Source: Rotaria sp. Silwood1 (Eukaryota; Rotifera; Eurotatoria; Philodinida; Philodinidae). From it: a stretch of 64,000 nt of DNA. The notes under the pieces were generated by a model, which made no database searches, was not told the origin of the DNA, and worked only from the letters and a program-made list of their open reading frames with translations. A program made the position numbers and the translations under genes. The stretch is from positions 62,001-126,000 of the forward strand of contig CAJNOP010000305.1 of NCBI GenBank assembly GCA_905250075.1, in the 5' to 3' direction. This document shows, in pieces, positions 11,158 to 23,188 of this stretch. The first letter of the stretch is position 1. The number at the start of each line of letters is the position of its first letter.

Positions 11158-12209
11158 CAGAGCTGCCAGCCTAATAGGCAGCAGACCAGGCTACATTTTT
11201 AAATTTTCGCCTGTTCTGATCAGGCTAGAAAATTTTTGACCTGGCCTGCAGGCCAGGCCAAGCTAAAGTTTTAAGCCTGACTATGATTTAATACTAACAT
11301 TTACAGTATTCAATTCTAAGAACAAGACGACTTCACGAGTCAATGATGATTGCCCCTGATAGTTTTTGTCGATCATCAAGTTGAATCAATGTTTTTAAAC
11401 TGTATATAAGGTTTTTTGACCGTGTTTGTTACTATTAACTTTCAGTTCTCGGACATTTTGAATTTTTCAAACTCTTTTTGAATTTTCTTCTTTGATGATA
11501 CAAAGCTACAATTATTTCTAGCACTTTTTGTGCCAAGACTATTTAAAACTCTTCTTACTTATTCAATCTTATACTAAGGAAGATCACGTTACTCAGTGAA
11601 AGAGTTTCATAGTTCCAAGAGCTAGTCTAAACTAGAATCGAATTCAGAGTTTCGTTTAATGAAAATGATGGAGAATTAAGTCCTGTCTACTCGTAAAATT
11701 ATCGTGTGAATAAAAGTCATCAAATCGTAAGATTAGTAGAAGGGTTTAAGTTAATTTTGAGAAGTTCTCATTCGTACGTATTAGAGATTGAAGATATCTT
11801 ACATATCTGCAAGTATTCAAGATAATTGATACTTTCCATATCTACGTAGCTATAACTTTATTACAAAAAAATTCGAATATCTCCACATAAATTCCTAAAT
11901 TTCAACATCTGCTTGATTGGCTACATATTTGAAAGTGTTTCATTTCAGAACTCAGGTCCATATTCATGTGTCAAAGATTTTCATAAAACCGATCTTAAAA
12001 TTGACTCGTGAGTGCTCTTAGTTGAGAATTGACATACTATATTCTATTGCTCTCACAAAAACAAGTCGGATCACAAATTGAAACGTATGCAATGAATTAA
12101 TGCCAATTTCCAGCTCTCATAATAAAAAAATCTGAAAAATTAATTCGCCTGGCTTGGCCTGCAGGCCAGGCCAGATCAGGCTGAAAAAACTGGCCTGTTG
12201 GCAGCTCTG
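11158..12209. mobile_element. Non-autonomous hAT-like transposon
   Basis: The element starts CAGAGCTGCCA and ends with the inverse TGGCAGCTCTG, the CAG-type terminal repeat of hAT transposons. It is flanked by an 8-bp target duplication with one mismatch, GTAGAACA (11150-11157) and GTAGGACA (12210-12217). Subterminal palindromes built on GGCCTGCAGGCC occur near both ends (about 11245-11265 and 12150-12170), as expected for hAT transposase binding regions. The 1052-bp interior has no meaningful open frame, so it needs a transposase supplied from elsewhere. Confidence 0.85.
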
Positions 12210-12435
12210 GTAGGACACAACAAAGAACAGAAAGCTTCCATTGATCCAATAAACAAAACTAGCGTTCACACATGCTTCAATCTATTTCAATACCGATAGT
12301 AATTTACCGAGGTTCATATAAGCAGCACAGTTACGAGGTCCCATTACCAGTAAGCAACACGGGAAGAGAAGAGTCGTGCGCGGGAAAGCCACTCGCTGTT
12401 CTTTTTCCCAGGTGACCTATTCTGCATTTTTTTCG

Positions 12436-12737
12436 AGCCTGTGACAGCTATTTCAGTGAGAAACGTCTTTGAAGATCTTTCTGAGGCTGTACCTTCATTT
12501 TAAGGTATTTTTGAGACTTTAACTTCATTATAAGGTATTTTTGGAATTGTAACAGTTGTTTTAATAAAAAAGATCTTTTTGAGACTTTACCTTAATTTTA
12601 AGGTATTGTTGGGACTGTAACGGTTGTGTTAATAGGAAAAGATCTTTAAAGATCTTTTTGAGACTTTACCTTGATTTTAATGCATTGTTGAGACTGTAAC
12701 AGCTGTGTTAATAAAAAAAGATCTTTGAGGATCTTTG
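12436..12737. repeat. Degenerate tandem repeat, about 79-bp unit
   Basis: The string GATCTTTTTGAGACTTTACCTT recurs at 12572 and 12651 (period 79), with further related units before and after. The unit contains GGACTGTAACGGTTGTGTTAA. At least three to four diverged copies are visible. No coding is apparent. Confidence 0.7.
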
Positions 12738-12740
12738 GTG

Positions 12741-13575
12741 GCGTTTCCTGTGTGTTTAGATTAATTTTGGGACTGTATCAAGGAATTTAGGAGATCGGGA
12801 ACCTAAAAGATCTTTCTGGAGTAAGATCACGTCCTACCAGTGAGGACCGGATACGATGTGTCTCCGTTGTAGTTTCTGAAGGATACGGTGTTCGCCTTTA
12901 TTGTCTCCTACGAATTACTGCTGTCTTCCGTGCGGATATGGCGTGGTTTCCGGTGTTTTCCGGTGAGCGGAAATCTGTCAGAATAGCTTGATTCCGGCGG
13001 GATTCGGAGGCTGGAATCATCGACCTGGGAGAAACGAAATCTTCCCATAATTGATCTGATGGAATCAAAATAAAAATAGCATAATATAATATTATTATTA
13101 TTCGAGAGAGCAAATAAAATATCGGTCTTAGCGTCGCTTCATGGTTGAGTGTGAATGTAGATGCTTATGGATCTTGTTTTCAAGCCAAGTCGCATCCTCA
13201 CTCTCGCGTCTAGCTCGTTCTTTACTCATCATCACACTCGTACCTACAATCCAAACTCACACCCCACATCTTCCAATGCACATTGTAATAAAAAATGAAC
13301 CATATTTTTGTCTTCTGTATTTTGTTTTCTCTAAATTTTATTTGTTACTCAGTATCTCCATGTAATGCGACGCAGCGATTTTGACTACTGCACTGTATAC
13401 GGATTATATAGGAAAGAAAAATAGCAACAGTCATAAGCAAGAAAAAAGAAAAGAAGAAAATAAAATCGATGTAGATTTCATTGTGATTTTAGAATAAATT
13501 AATAACAGAACAATTTGGCATAGGCAAGCATATTAAAAAATTGAGGAAAAGTATTTGAGAGTCTATATTTGATTA
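12741..13575. other. No supported gene
   Basis: No gene seen. There is a GC-richer patch at 12830-13030 and a CA/TC-rich patch at about 13190-13285. Confidence 0.4.
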
Positions 13576-14391
13576 TTATTTTGTTGCTATTATACCAATC
13601 GAAGGAGCACGACGAATTAAATCATCGAAAAATGTTCGATTAGGATCGTCGGGATCACATTGGTAAGGAACCCATTGAAATGTTTTAAAGCCAACTTCTT
13701 TAAATATTTTTTCATAGGTTTCCGGAGAATAATGATAATTTGTAAAGCTACACATTTCGACGTCTTGATCATTGTAGAGCGTGACAATGATTTCGGTGCC
13801 ATCAGGCAATGAATCACTATCCATGGAAGCTTTTGTTTCTCTTGTTATACCATACTTCCTGTTGTTAAACATGGCTTTGCCTGCCACTACATTGCCTATG
13901 ATGCCAATGAAGGTCTTATTTTCACCGAGTTGTGCATAAATAACGCGAACCATTGTAAGTAGTTCATCTCTTGTTTGTGCATAGTCAAATAGATAGAATG
14001 CAGTCACTAAATCAAATGGTGACTTCGGTGGAGGCAAATTTTTCACGTCGGCAACCATATATTCGATACCTTCTGAATCATGCCACTTACTATTATGGGC
14101 GATTTCGATCATTGTTGAGCTTTCATCGACACCGAGAATGTAAGCACAACCTAAGGCTTTCAATTCACGTGTATAATGGCCATGACCACAGGCCAGATCA
14201 AGAACACGTTTTCCTGTTAAGGAACTATCTTTATCTAGGAGCTGTTTCAACATACAATTATGAATCGTGTAACGTTCGACAGGCTTGCGAACATTTTGCT
14301 CTCTGTATTCAGCGAATTTAGAAAGAATTTCATCGTATTCACTTTGATTGTTATTCGCCATGTTTTGTAGCCGGGAACGATGATGATTCAA
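13576..14391 (-). CDS. SAM-dependent methyltransferase, ToxA-like
   Basis: An intronless frame of 271 residues. It has the class I methyltransferase fold signature: motif I VLDLACGHG at residues 63-71, the acidic residue that binds the SAM ribose in GVDES at 87-91, VADV at about 113, and the DLVTAFYLFDYA strand at about 126. The arrangement, including the N-terminal YDEILSKFAEYRE segment and the C-terminal FTNYHYSPETYEKIFKEVGF block, resembles the group that includes toxoflavin synthase and many uncharacterised bacterial methyltransferases. The substrate is unknown; the name does not imply toxoflavin production. A second in-frame Met at residue 11 (14361) may be the real start. Lack of introns and bacterial-type relatives suggest horizontal acquisition (inference). 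The frame is undamaged. Confidence 0.8.
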   Translation of the reverse strand: MNHHRSRLQNMANNNQSEYDEILSKFAEYREQNVRKPVERYTIHNCMLKQLLDKDSSLTGKRVLDLACGHGHYTRELKALGCAYILGVDESSTMIEIAHNSKWHDSEGIEYMVADVKNLPPPKSPFDLVTAFYLFDYAQTRDELLTMVRVIYAQLGENKTFIGIIGNVVAGKAMFNNRKYGITRETKASMDSDSLPDGTEIIVTLYNDQDVEMCSFTNYHYSPETYEKIFKEVGFKTFQWVPYQCDPDDPNRTFFDDLIRRAPSIGIIATK

Positions 14392-16070
14392 AGACTCGTA
14401 TGATAAAAATGGAAAGAGAAATCAAAGATTACTTTTTAAAATAAACAACGAGGATGTATAGTGGTTAAAAAATTAGATATTTCTGGATTGTGGAAATGTG
14501 TCATGCTGCACACTAACAGCCTATATGGGCACATATGCAGAGATTTTAAGAGACAGTGGAGGCCGGGAGAAGAAGTATAGAAAAATCAGAAATTTTCGGA
14601 AGACTCAAATTTATTCCCATATCTTCCAACGAGATTTTTTTCTCTGACGGAAAGAAACAGAGCTAAAACTCTTTGAAGTTCCATTTTGGTACATCTGTAC
14701 GTCTGGCTTAAGCACTACAAAAGCAATGAATGTACAAAAAACAAAATCATTCGAAGTTGAAAGCTACTTCTACCTGAATGGAAAATTTCGAACAACTATT
14801 AAGCATGAGAACCATAGTTCCAGTGATGTGCCGAATGGATGGTAAATAGTGCAGCTCCAAAGGCTCCTCGCTCCTCCTTTCATCCGTTACCTACTTGGGG
14901 ACAGATTACTTGTAGTGAAATAAAGTAAAACAGCTTTGATTCCTTAGAATTTTATATTTCTCAGTGCTCTTTTTCGATTCCCATCTCCTTGCTTTCTTAT
15001 GCAGAACATTTTTTTTATATACATCTGACCAAACTCTATATTATCCAACTAGTTGTACTTTACCTTTTAGTCGTTCGTTAAAACTGCAAGAAGATAAATC
15101 ATGCCTCTTGATATGCGCAACAACTGAGTGAAGATAAGAAAAATGTCTTTATACTATAGAAGGGGTAGTTTAACGAAAAACAAAACAGGAACATTAATAC
15201 ACAAAATTTTACAAGGGCAAACTGCTTTTATTTACATGATAAACATTGTTTGCTTGCGCTAGTCAACGATATCAAAAGCATTTTTGGCAAACCAATAGTA
15301 ATCCATATGATATTATGGCCCTTTTTGTGGACCGCGACTTATTTTTACTATGTTGAGTGCAGTTAATGTTTCTTTAGTCAAAGCCGTTTATTAGTCAGTG
15401 CTGTCGTGTATAGTGAGAACTTTGGACTCATGTCATCTCTCTCATATGCGGTGACAAATACGAAGGCACTTGCACTGGTGTGGGTTTGGGTGGAAGTCCG
15501 CGTTAGAATAAAGTTAACATCTCACAATCGACAACCACACCCACATCATTGAGGTGATTCTGTACGCTATAAGTCGGCCATCTGGTGAATTTTTTCCCCA
15601 AAAATGTCTTCGATACGAATCTCAGAAAGGCTTTGCCAGTGCATTCAATATTTTATCAACCAAAGGCAATGATACCAGTCGCTGAAAAATGGTTCCCAAT
15701 TCTAGACCCTATTCGAAGACACTCGTAGAAGAGATTACTGGTCAAAAAATCTATTTGAAAAATTGAAAATAGCAGATAAATATTTTTATGCCTAACCCGT
15801 TGTTTGATTGAATTATCTAAAAAACAAGAAAGCTTTGTGGAATTTCTGTATTTAGATTGTCGTTCTTACTAAAATGAATGTAATACTTCAGTAATAGTTG
15901 TCTGTTTGCTAGTGGCAAATGACAACATCAGCTTCACCTAGTCAGCATAAACATTTTTTTGGCTTATTCTTCTTTTCAAGTTAAACATCATGATTTGTTA
16001 TCATTGAATTACGTGAAAGAAATGAGATAAAAGTGCATTTACATGGGAGTATGTTGAATAAACTTTGCAG
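14392..16070. other. No supported gene; telomere-like runs at 15478-15550
   Basis: AT-rich DNA without a recognisable gene. At 15478-15497 a G-rich run (GTGTGGGTTTGGGTGG) and at 15528-15545 a C-rich run (ACCACACCCACATC) form another inverted pair of telomere-like sequences. Confidence 0.5.
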
Positions 16071-19000
16071 AAAAAGGCTATCAAAGAGTTAGTAACAAAT
16101 CGGTCAAGCTCTCTGCTATTTTATGTGAACGGGGCTAAGATAATCGAATCAAACATTGAACCTGATTGGACTATTTCGTGGTACCTGAGAAATAGTAAGT
16201 TCTATTTAAATGCGGTTGAACACGCCATGTATAGCAATAGATAAGTTATGAGACACTGTAAATGAACTAAACATTTCTAGCAATTCTTTCTCGCGTTGTA
16301 CATTGTTTAAATAGAGTTAAATCTGACTGGTTCCAAGTTGGGCTGTGGTGCAGGTGGATGTGAAGCGTGCACAGTACTCATTTCACATTGTACTGATCGA
16401 TGCTCTGATCATATGGAGCATTACGCGGTGAATAGCTGTTTCGCACCATTGTGTTCTGTCGATGGATGTCATGTAATCGCCGGAGAAGGTTTGGATTCAG
16501 TGAAAAAGTCAAATATTCATTTGGTTCAATCTCGTCTGGTCGAACTGTTTGGTACATAATATGGCTTCTGTAATCAGGTATTGTCATATCTTTCTATGAA
16601 ACTGTAGCAATGGATGCCAACAGTGAATTACTGACAATGCAAAATATTGAGGAAACATTTGACGGACACCTATGCCAATGCACCGGCTATCGACCTATAC
16701 TAGATGCGGCTAAATCATTAGCAAGAGATCTTGATAACTATGTTTAAATGGAAAAATCATCAACATCGAAAATAATCTCGATGACATTCGACACATGCAA
16801 TTCGTACTCGAGTAAAAATGTTTCATCGTCATTTTTTCGAATTGAATTCTCTAATAAACTATGGGAGTATATTTCACAGTCGGTTCATATTGAAGGTATC
16901 TATTACTCGTTAGTAATGATCATTTATTCATCAATAATACTCACAGATTTTGCATGATCTCTTACAAATCTTTTGAATTCTTTCTATGCTCGAATGGTAT
17001 CACTCGATTTCACTCGGCGAATTACTTTCTCTTCGTCATTCTTGTCCTGGTAGTGCAGCGTAGCTCGTCTTCGGAAATACTGCTGTTCAAATCGAAACAA
17101 AATTCAAACTGATGCAGCATCATCGTATTATTTCAATAACACATATTGATGAATTACAACAACTAAAAAGAATATCAAATTCATTTAGCATTAATGCTGA
17201 TGTTACATCCACACGCTTACAATCAAAATTTTATGAAGGAAAGAACGAAGTGAACAGTGGTGGTGGTATTTGTGAAGCGCTAATGGATCAACTGAAACAC
17301 TTCCCATCGCCGCAAACACAAAATGTTGCTTCCTTCAGCGGTAGTATTGTCAATGCTTCGCCAATGTAGGTCATTTGATTTTTGCCTAAACTTGTAATGA
17401 AAGTTGTTTTTGTTGTTCAATGAAAATAATCTAAAGTTATTCCTTTGTGAATATTGCTATGGGTAGTCGAGCACAAAAGACATGAAGCTCTTTAGAAATG
17501 TCTAAATCGAACCTATGTTATAGATTTTTTACGCACTGACTGTCTTACAGTTTAAAAAGACTACGTTGCCACGAATGCATAGAATTAAATATCAAGCAAT
17601 GAATCATATCCGAACCTATTTGGTTTCATTATAATGAAATAGAGATGTTTTCTTATTTCAAATTTATTTTTCACAACATTCTATGGATTATAACTAAATC
17701 AAATATTAACCGTGGGTTTCCATGTGATGCACTTAATTTACACAGAATTTTTGAGGCACTTGAAATCTTTTTTAATTTAAATTTAGTAAAAGTCAAATTT
17801 CGATTGTATATGTTAATTTTTAGTTCTGAGCTAAACTCAATACTTCAAACTGCCAATGCTTCACTGGAATTTCGTCGTGTATATGTTAGCAATGCAGAGC
17901 GGCCCTTACTTTTACGCAATTTCTTTTTTCCTAATCGTCGCATATCAAAGACCCATGATAAAGTACTTTTTGCCGTTCATACTCCTATTCCATCATCATC
18001 GAGTAAATCATTTCTTCGATCATATAAACAAGCACGTCGTCGAGATGATTCCAGTGGTATTGTCAGTTATGGTACAACAGACTCAGAAACCGTTTATCAG
18101 ACAACGGTGGGAAAACCAAAAGCAAATAAAGCATGTGAACTAGTTCTCGCCGAATTACCATTTAATGTATTCACACCAAGTGGCCAATGCAAATATAGGT
18201 TACATACATGATTTGTTGTGATTAATCTTTTTTTTTAACTAAGCAATTAATTTCGTTTTAGACGTACTTTAGTTCAATCATTTCTTTTTAAGTTTTATCT
18301 ATATGTTTGTTCGAAACTGTGGCAAACATTAGTCGAACAAAAACATATGTCGGCTGTGTATATTTATCGTCGATCTGTATCTCATGGCCAACAAACAATA
18401 CATGAACGGTCTCTGATCCACAGAGTTGTCAGTGTTGCGTTGCTACATGGATCAGCCTATGTGCAGATGACAGGTGAAGCCAAATATATGAACGATTCAC
18501 CATTATTGCCCAACACTCTTCATGCTGGATTTGTACTTAGTACTCAACCACACGCTCGCATTACGAATATTGGTAAAAATGATCGTACTTTGTTTATCAT
18601 TGACCATTCACTATTCGTATTGTGTAGACACTGAGACTGCTCCACGATTGTCAGGCTTCGTATCTTTTACCAATCACACGGATGTGCCTTGTAGCAACAT
18701 GATAGGCATTATTGTTCACGATGAAGAAGTATTCGCCTCATGTATTGTTCGATATGTTGGTGCAATTATTGATCTTGTCATTTGTGATTCAGAACAAACA
18801 GCTAACATAGCAGCTCATTTAATACAAATCGATTATGAATTTTAGCACCGACAATTATGACAATCGATGATGCAATTCAATATGAGAACTATTTAGACAA
18901 CGAACAATGTATCAGAAAAGGCGATCCAAATAGAGCTCTTTCAGAAGCTGAATATACATTAGAAGAAACTCTACTCATTGGTGGTCAAGAACATTTTTAT

Positions 19001-22000
19001 TTAGAAACGAACTACTGCATGGCCATGACCATACCATCAGATAATGATGATGAGTTAACTTTATATTCAGCAACACAAGATCCTAGTAAAATCCAAGAAC
19101 TAGCTCCATTAGCAATAGGTAAAGATGCTAAACATATACAATGTCTGATTAAAAGAATCGACGGTGGTTTCGGTGGAAAAGATAGTAGAGCGTACGTATG
19201 AGATTTATTCATTTCCATTTACCTCTAGAAGAACAACTTTATATTTATTTATTGAGTAATACCAGCTGTTGCCGTTGCAGTAGCTGCATTGAAACTCAGT
19301 CGTCTAGCTCGTCTCAATATGAAGCGTGACGTTGATATTAGTGTTATTGAACAGCGACATCCCTTCAAGGTTAACTATAAAGTTGACTTTACTAATAAGG
19401 ATCTCTTCTCCGCACTCGCTATACGTTTATGGAGCAATGCTGATTATTCATTTGATCAATCTATGCCTATTTTAAAAAAGCAATGCTTCACATTGATAAT
19501 ACATATCAGTTTAATAATATTGAAGTACGTGGACGCCTTTGTAAAACACACTTGTCCTCAAATACAGGTTCCTTTGAAAAGACAAAAAAGGAAAGGGTAG
19601 AAATCAGATCTCTTTCTTAAATTTCTTCAGCGTTCCGTGGCTTTGGCTATCCACAGGCTATTTTTACATGTGAAACAATTGTTGAACACATTCCTGCATA
19701 TCTTACACTCAATCCTCGTATAGTTTGCCGTCTAAATTTATACCAAAAAGGAGATTCGACTCATTTTGGACAAGTACTAGAACATTGGCATGTGGCTCAG
19801 ATCTTAGATGAGCTTTTTCAATCAAGCGAATGTATTCGACGACAACAGACTGTTGACGAATTAAGTTGTTTAAACACATATCGAAAACGAGATCTATCAA
19901 TTTTGCACCCTCCACATGGATTCTATGTCATATCAGAACCGTTGAGTGAAGATTTAAATAAAAATCGAGCCTATTTCAGTTATTTCATTCAAGATGCAGC
20001 TGTAGCAGAAGGCGAATTAGATATATTGACAAGCGATTGGCACTTATTAAGTGTCGATATTCTGAAGGTATGTTCATTTTTGAATCAGCGTCTATCACAA
20101 GTGCTTTCTAGGAAAATTACTTTATGATTTCAGAATGTTGAACACATACATAAGCTAAAAATTTGAAGAGCATAAAAAAATATCAATCAAAACTACCTTA
20201 GTTTCAGACCGAATCAGTAGAGCAGCTGTTTTCAGTCGAGTTGTTGAATAACTTGTGTTTAATAATAGCCTTTTATATATGAAATCACATTTACTGGATA
20301 ATGTTATTAGACTGTAGAAGAAAAATTTGAGTCAAGATTTATAGATTGATGACTAGATAAAACTCTAGAACGGATTTCATGTTTTAGTTATTAATGATCG
20401 AAAGTGACACGAACGATTTAGTGCAAAATACATGACACGTTGCTTGGAAATATGATATCAAAGATTTCTATATCTCTTTTCGATCAATAGATATTTTCAA
20501 GAGCCTTCTTTAAGCATGAGAACGTCTTTTAGGACGTGTACTAGAGACGTTTGAATTAATATTCAAGTCATCGCACTATAGAAAATCTTTTGAATTTAAC
20601 GTCCACGAAATGACGACAATATATCGAATGCACTAGGGACTAGCTCTGTGAAGACATCTTTTGAGAAGATGCATATCTATTGATCGAAAAAAGACAGAAA
20701 TTTCCCATACACCATTTCGAATTCATTTTCATAAAACAACTTTATTTTGATTTTATAATCGTAGTTGAAGTACAAAACTTGGATAGTAAGGTATTTTTGC
20801 CAGTGATTTTGATTTAAATAGTAAACTTTAAGCATAATATCGAAATGGGATCATTCTCAAAGACTTTTTTTTTATTGAAATTTTCAGCCTCAGCTCCTCT
20901 AATTATTCATGCCACATTCAAGCCAAATAGGTATCATGTTCGGCTAACGATAACAAGAATACAAAATTGGCTATGTAATTTTAAATAGACAAACGTTCTT
21001 CTTCTACAGTCTGATAGTTATGTTAATTAAATCTAATCTCATATTCAGATCATCACTAAATGCAAGAAGTCACATAGCTATTTATTTTCATAAAAGGGTA
21101 GATTATCAAACGAATCGATTGAAAACAAATGTTTCTACTGATTTGGCCGGCTCTCTGTATTTAATACTTTTTGTTGTTCGTACTCTAGAACTTTTAAGTG
21201 ATATTACTCTTATATATATATACGTTATCTTTTGTGCTCTTTCATCAATACTCTCTTCTATATCATACTAAAATTATAAAATTGAGTAAATCCGAAAGTT
21301 TTCTCGATAAAATGAAATTACTTTTTGTAGGATATTTGTCAAGAGTGATTCTTACACAATATATAAAAATGCAAAGGATCAAAAATTAGAAGTCTAACGA
21401 AACAGCGCCAACTAGTACGACAATTGAAATAAAAAAATTACCATTGGTTCATTACTATCATGTTGACTTTTTAATAATGTTCCATTTAAGTGAATAAAGA
21501 TATGAAACAAAAGTCGATTATATGTTCTGAGTTGTGTTCGGATACCGAAAAAACATGCGAATAGTGGAAAATAGATGACAGCATTCGTTCAGAGTATTAG
21601 CAATGTCTTATAATATTGATGAGTACCATAATTTCTAGTGAATAAGTATTGAAAGATTTCTATTCACAGGATTAGTTCCAAAAACAAATCTCACCCTTCT
21701 AAAAATATGGTTACATATAAGAGAAGCTTCTCCTCCATAGAAGGTTTCTCATTGTTGAAGTAACTATTGCTATCGATTTTGCAAAATAAAGCTGATTTGA
21801 ATTTTTTTAGATTGACTTTTCAACAAACTAATAACCCTTTCGACAATATAATTACATTGCAGGATGTGGGTACACCACTAAACCTCAAATCGATATTGGC
21901 CAAATAGAAGGTGCTTTTATGCAAGGTCTTCGACTGTTCACTATGGAAGAGATAATTTGGGATGATGACAAGCAATACAAATGGGTCAAACTCGGAACAT

Positions 22001-22305
22001 TAGCTACTCGTGGTTCGGACACATACAAAATTCCAGCATTTAGTGATGTTGCCTTACACATGTGTATTACATTTTTGTCGGATGCACCCAATTGTCGAGC
22101 TATTTATTCGTTGAAAGGCATTGGTGAGCCACCACTAGCTCTCGCCGCCTCTGTACGTTTTGCACACCAACAAGCATGTATGAGCTGTCGACAGCAGCAA
22201 AGTTTTGTTGAAAATTTTATTGTACATTCACCAGCCACTATTAAACATGTTCGAATGGCATGCACAGAGGAGTTCACTGAACGAGCATCCTTCGCACAAG
22301 TCTGA
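16071..22305 (+). pseudogene. Xanthine dehydrogenase/aldehyde oxidase-family pseudogene
   Basis: Exons follow the molybdenum hydroxylase order. The N-terminal 2Fe-2S domain spans 16071-16194 plus 16315 onward (LGCGAGGCEACTV), joined across a 120-bp intron that restores a Lys codon. The second 2Fe-2S domain retains HLCQCTGYRP, but its first Cys pair reads stop-Y-G-F-C because of a TAA at about 16556. Then come the FAD domain (about 16985-17365 and 17824-18198) and the molybdopterin domain (18262 to 22305), which still has GGFGGKD and the catalytic-Glu motif KGIGEPPL. Introns 17366-17823, 18199-18261, 18573-18627, 19568-19630 and 20068-21862 have GT-AG ends and fitting phases. Damage includes frameshifts near 16572, 16745, 18846, 19480 and 21890, extra stops, and loss of a large central molybdopterin-domain block after YRKRDLSIL (about 19900). 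No initiating Met is visible. It cannot make a working enzyme. Whether the ancestor was XDH or aldehyde oxidase is undecided. Confidence 0.85.
20309..21012. mobile_element. Foldback/MITE-like insertion inside a pseudogene intron
   Basis: The left end AGACTGTAGAAGAA and its inverse TTCTTCTACAGTCT (to 21012) bound about 704 bp inside the unusually long (1795 bp) intron 20068-21862. A second, inner inverted pair built on TTTCGATCAATAGATAT lies at about 20480-20500 and 20672-20692. There is no coding sequence. I could not find a clear target duplication, so the exact ends remain approximate. Confidence 0.55.
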
Positions 22306-23188
22306 GAAATTGCCGTCCAAACTTCTTCAACGAAACACTATACTGCTTTATATTCTTTGTTATAGCAATTCAGTTATAACAGTTAATTCTCTAGTGGACT
22401 TGAATAAATTATCATAAAATAGTGGAAAAAATAAAAGAAAAACAGATTAACCAATTGATAAAGTCTGTTTAATATTATTCAGATTTGAAGAATTTCTTGC
22501 TGAAATTTGAGTACGTGTAATCTTTTGAAAATATTTTCGAAAAATAATGAAGGATTTTCTTTTGATTAATGTCCGTCGAAATATTAAGAGGGGAGCAGAT
22601 GTTTATGCTACTGTGAATCCTCAGCATTGCAACAAAAATGATGTATTTATACAAATAGAGATATGGGAGCAAAACAGGTTTTTGAGAGATCCGTAGCACC
22701 AGTGGTGTTTACTGATGCAGAGCGACACTGATAAATAATGGTTCACACACAAAAGAATAAACAGCGAAATTTGAGATTAATTTGGGTAACTCGGCGAGTT
22801 AAATCCAAATATTACCTTTCTTTTGTTTATAAATGTTACTCTATTCGAACGACTAAAGATTCTGGAGTAGAAACTTGATCCTTTAAAAAACTACTAGCAA
22901 TGTTGCTACTTACTAGAACGATTCGGAATTCAGATCAACAAAAAAATTATATATGCAAGAGTAATTATTTAAAGCTTGAGATAAATCGAAGTTAAATTTT
23001 GTGGAGATACATAGAATACGATATCACGGATTTGTCTACCCATTTTCGATCTAGTAATCTTTTTTCTCCTGAGAAATACTGGAAAACAGAAGAAAATTTT
23101 CAAAAATATTACACATTTTTTTGTGTCGTTGCTTAGGCGTTCACTGTCCGTAGATATGTTAAAAAGTTATTTAAGAAACATCTAAATA
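22306..23188. other. No supported gene
   Basis: A poly(A) signal AATAAA at 22403-22408 would suit the XDH-family pseudogene. Otherwise nothing recognisable up to the mariner element. Confidence 0.4.

Noticed and set aside
17645..17823. Upstream part of a long open frame as protein of the XDH-family gene
   Set aside because: It is intronic: GT at 17366 and AG at 17822-17823 join the flanking exons in frame, and the family protein has no insertion here.
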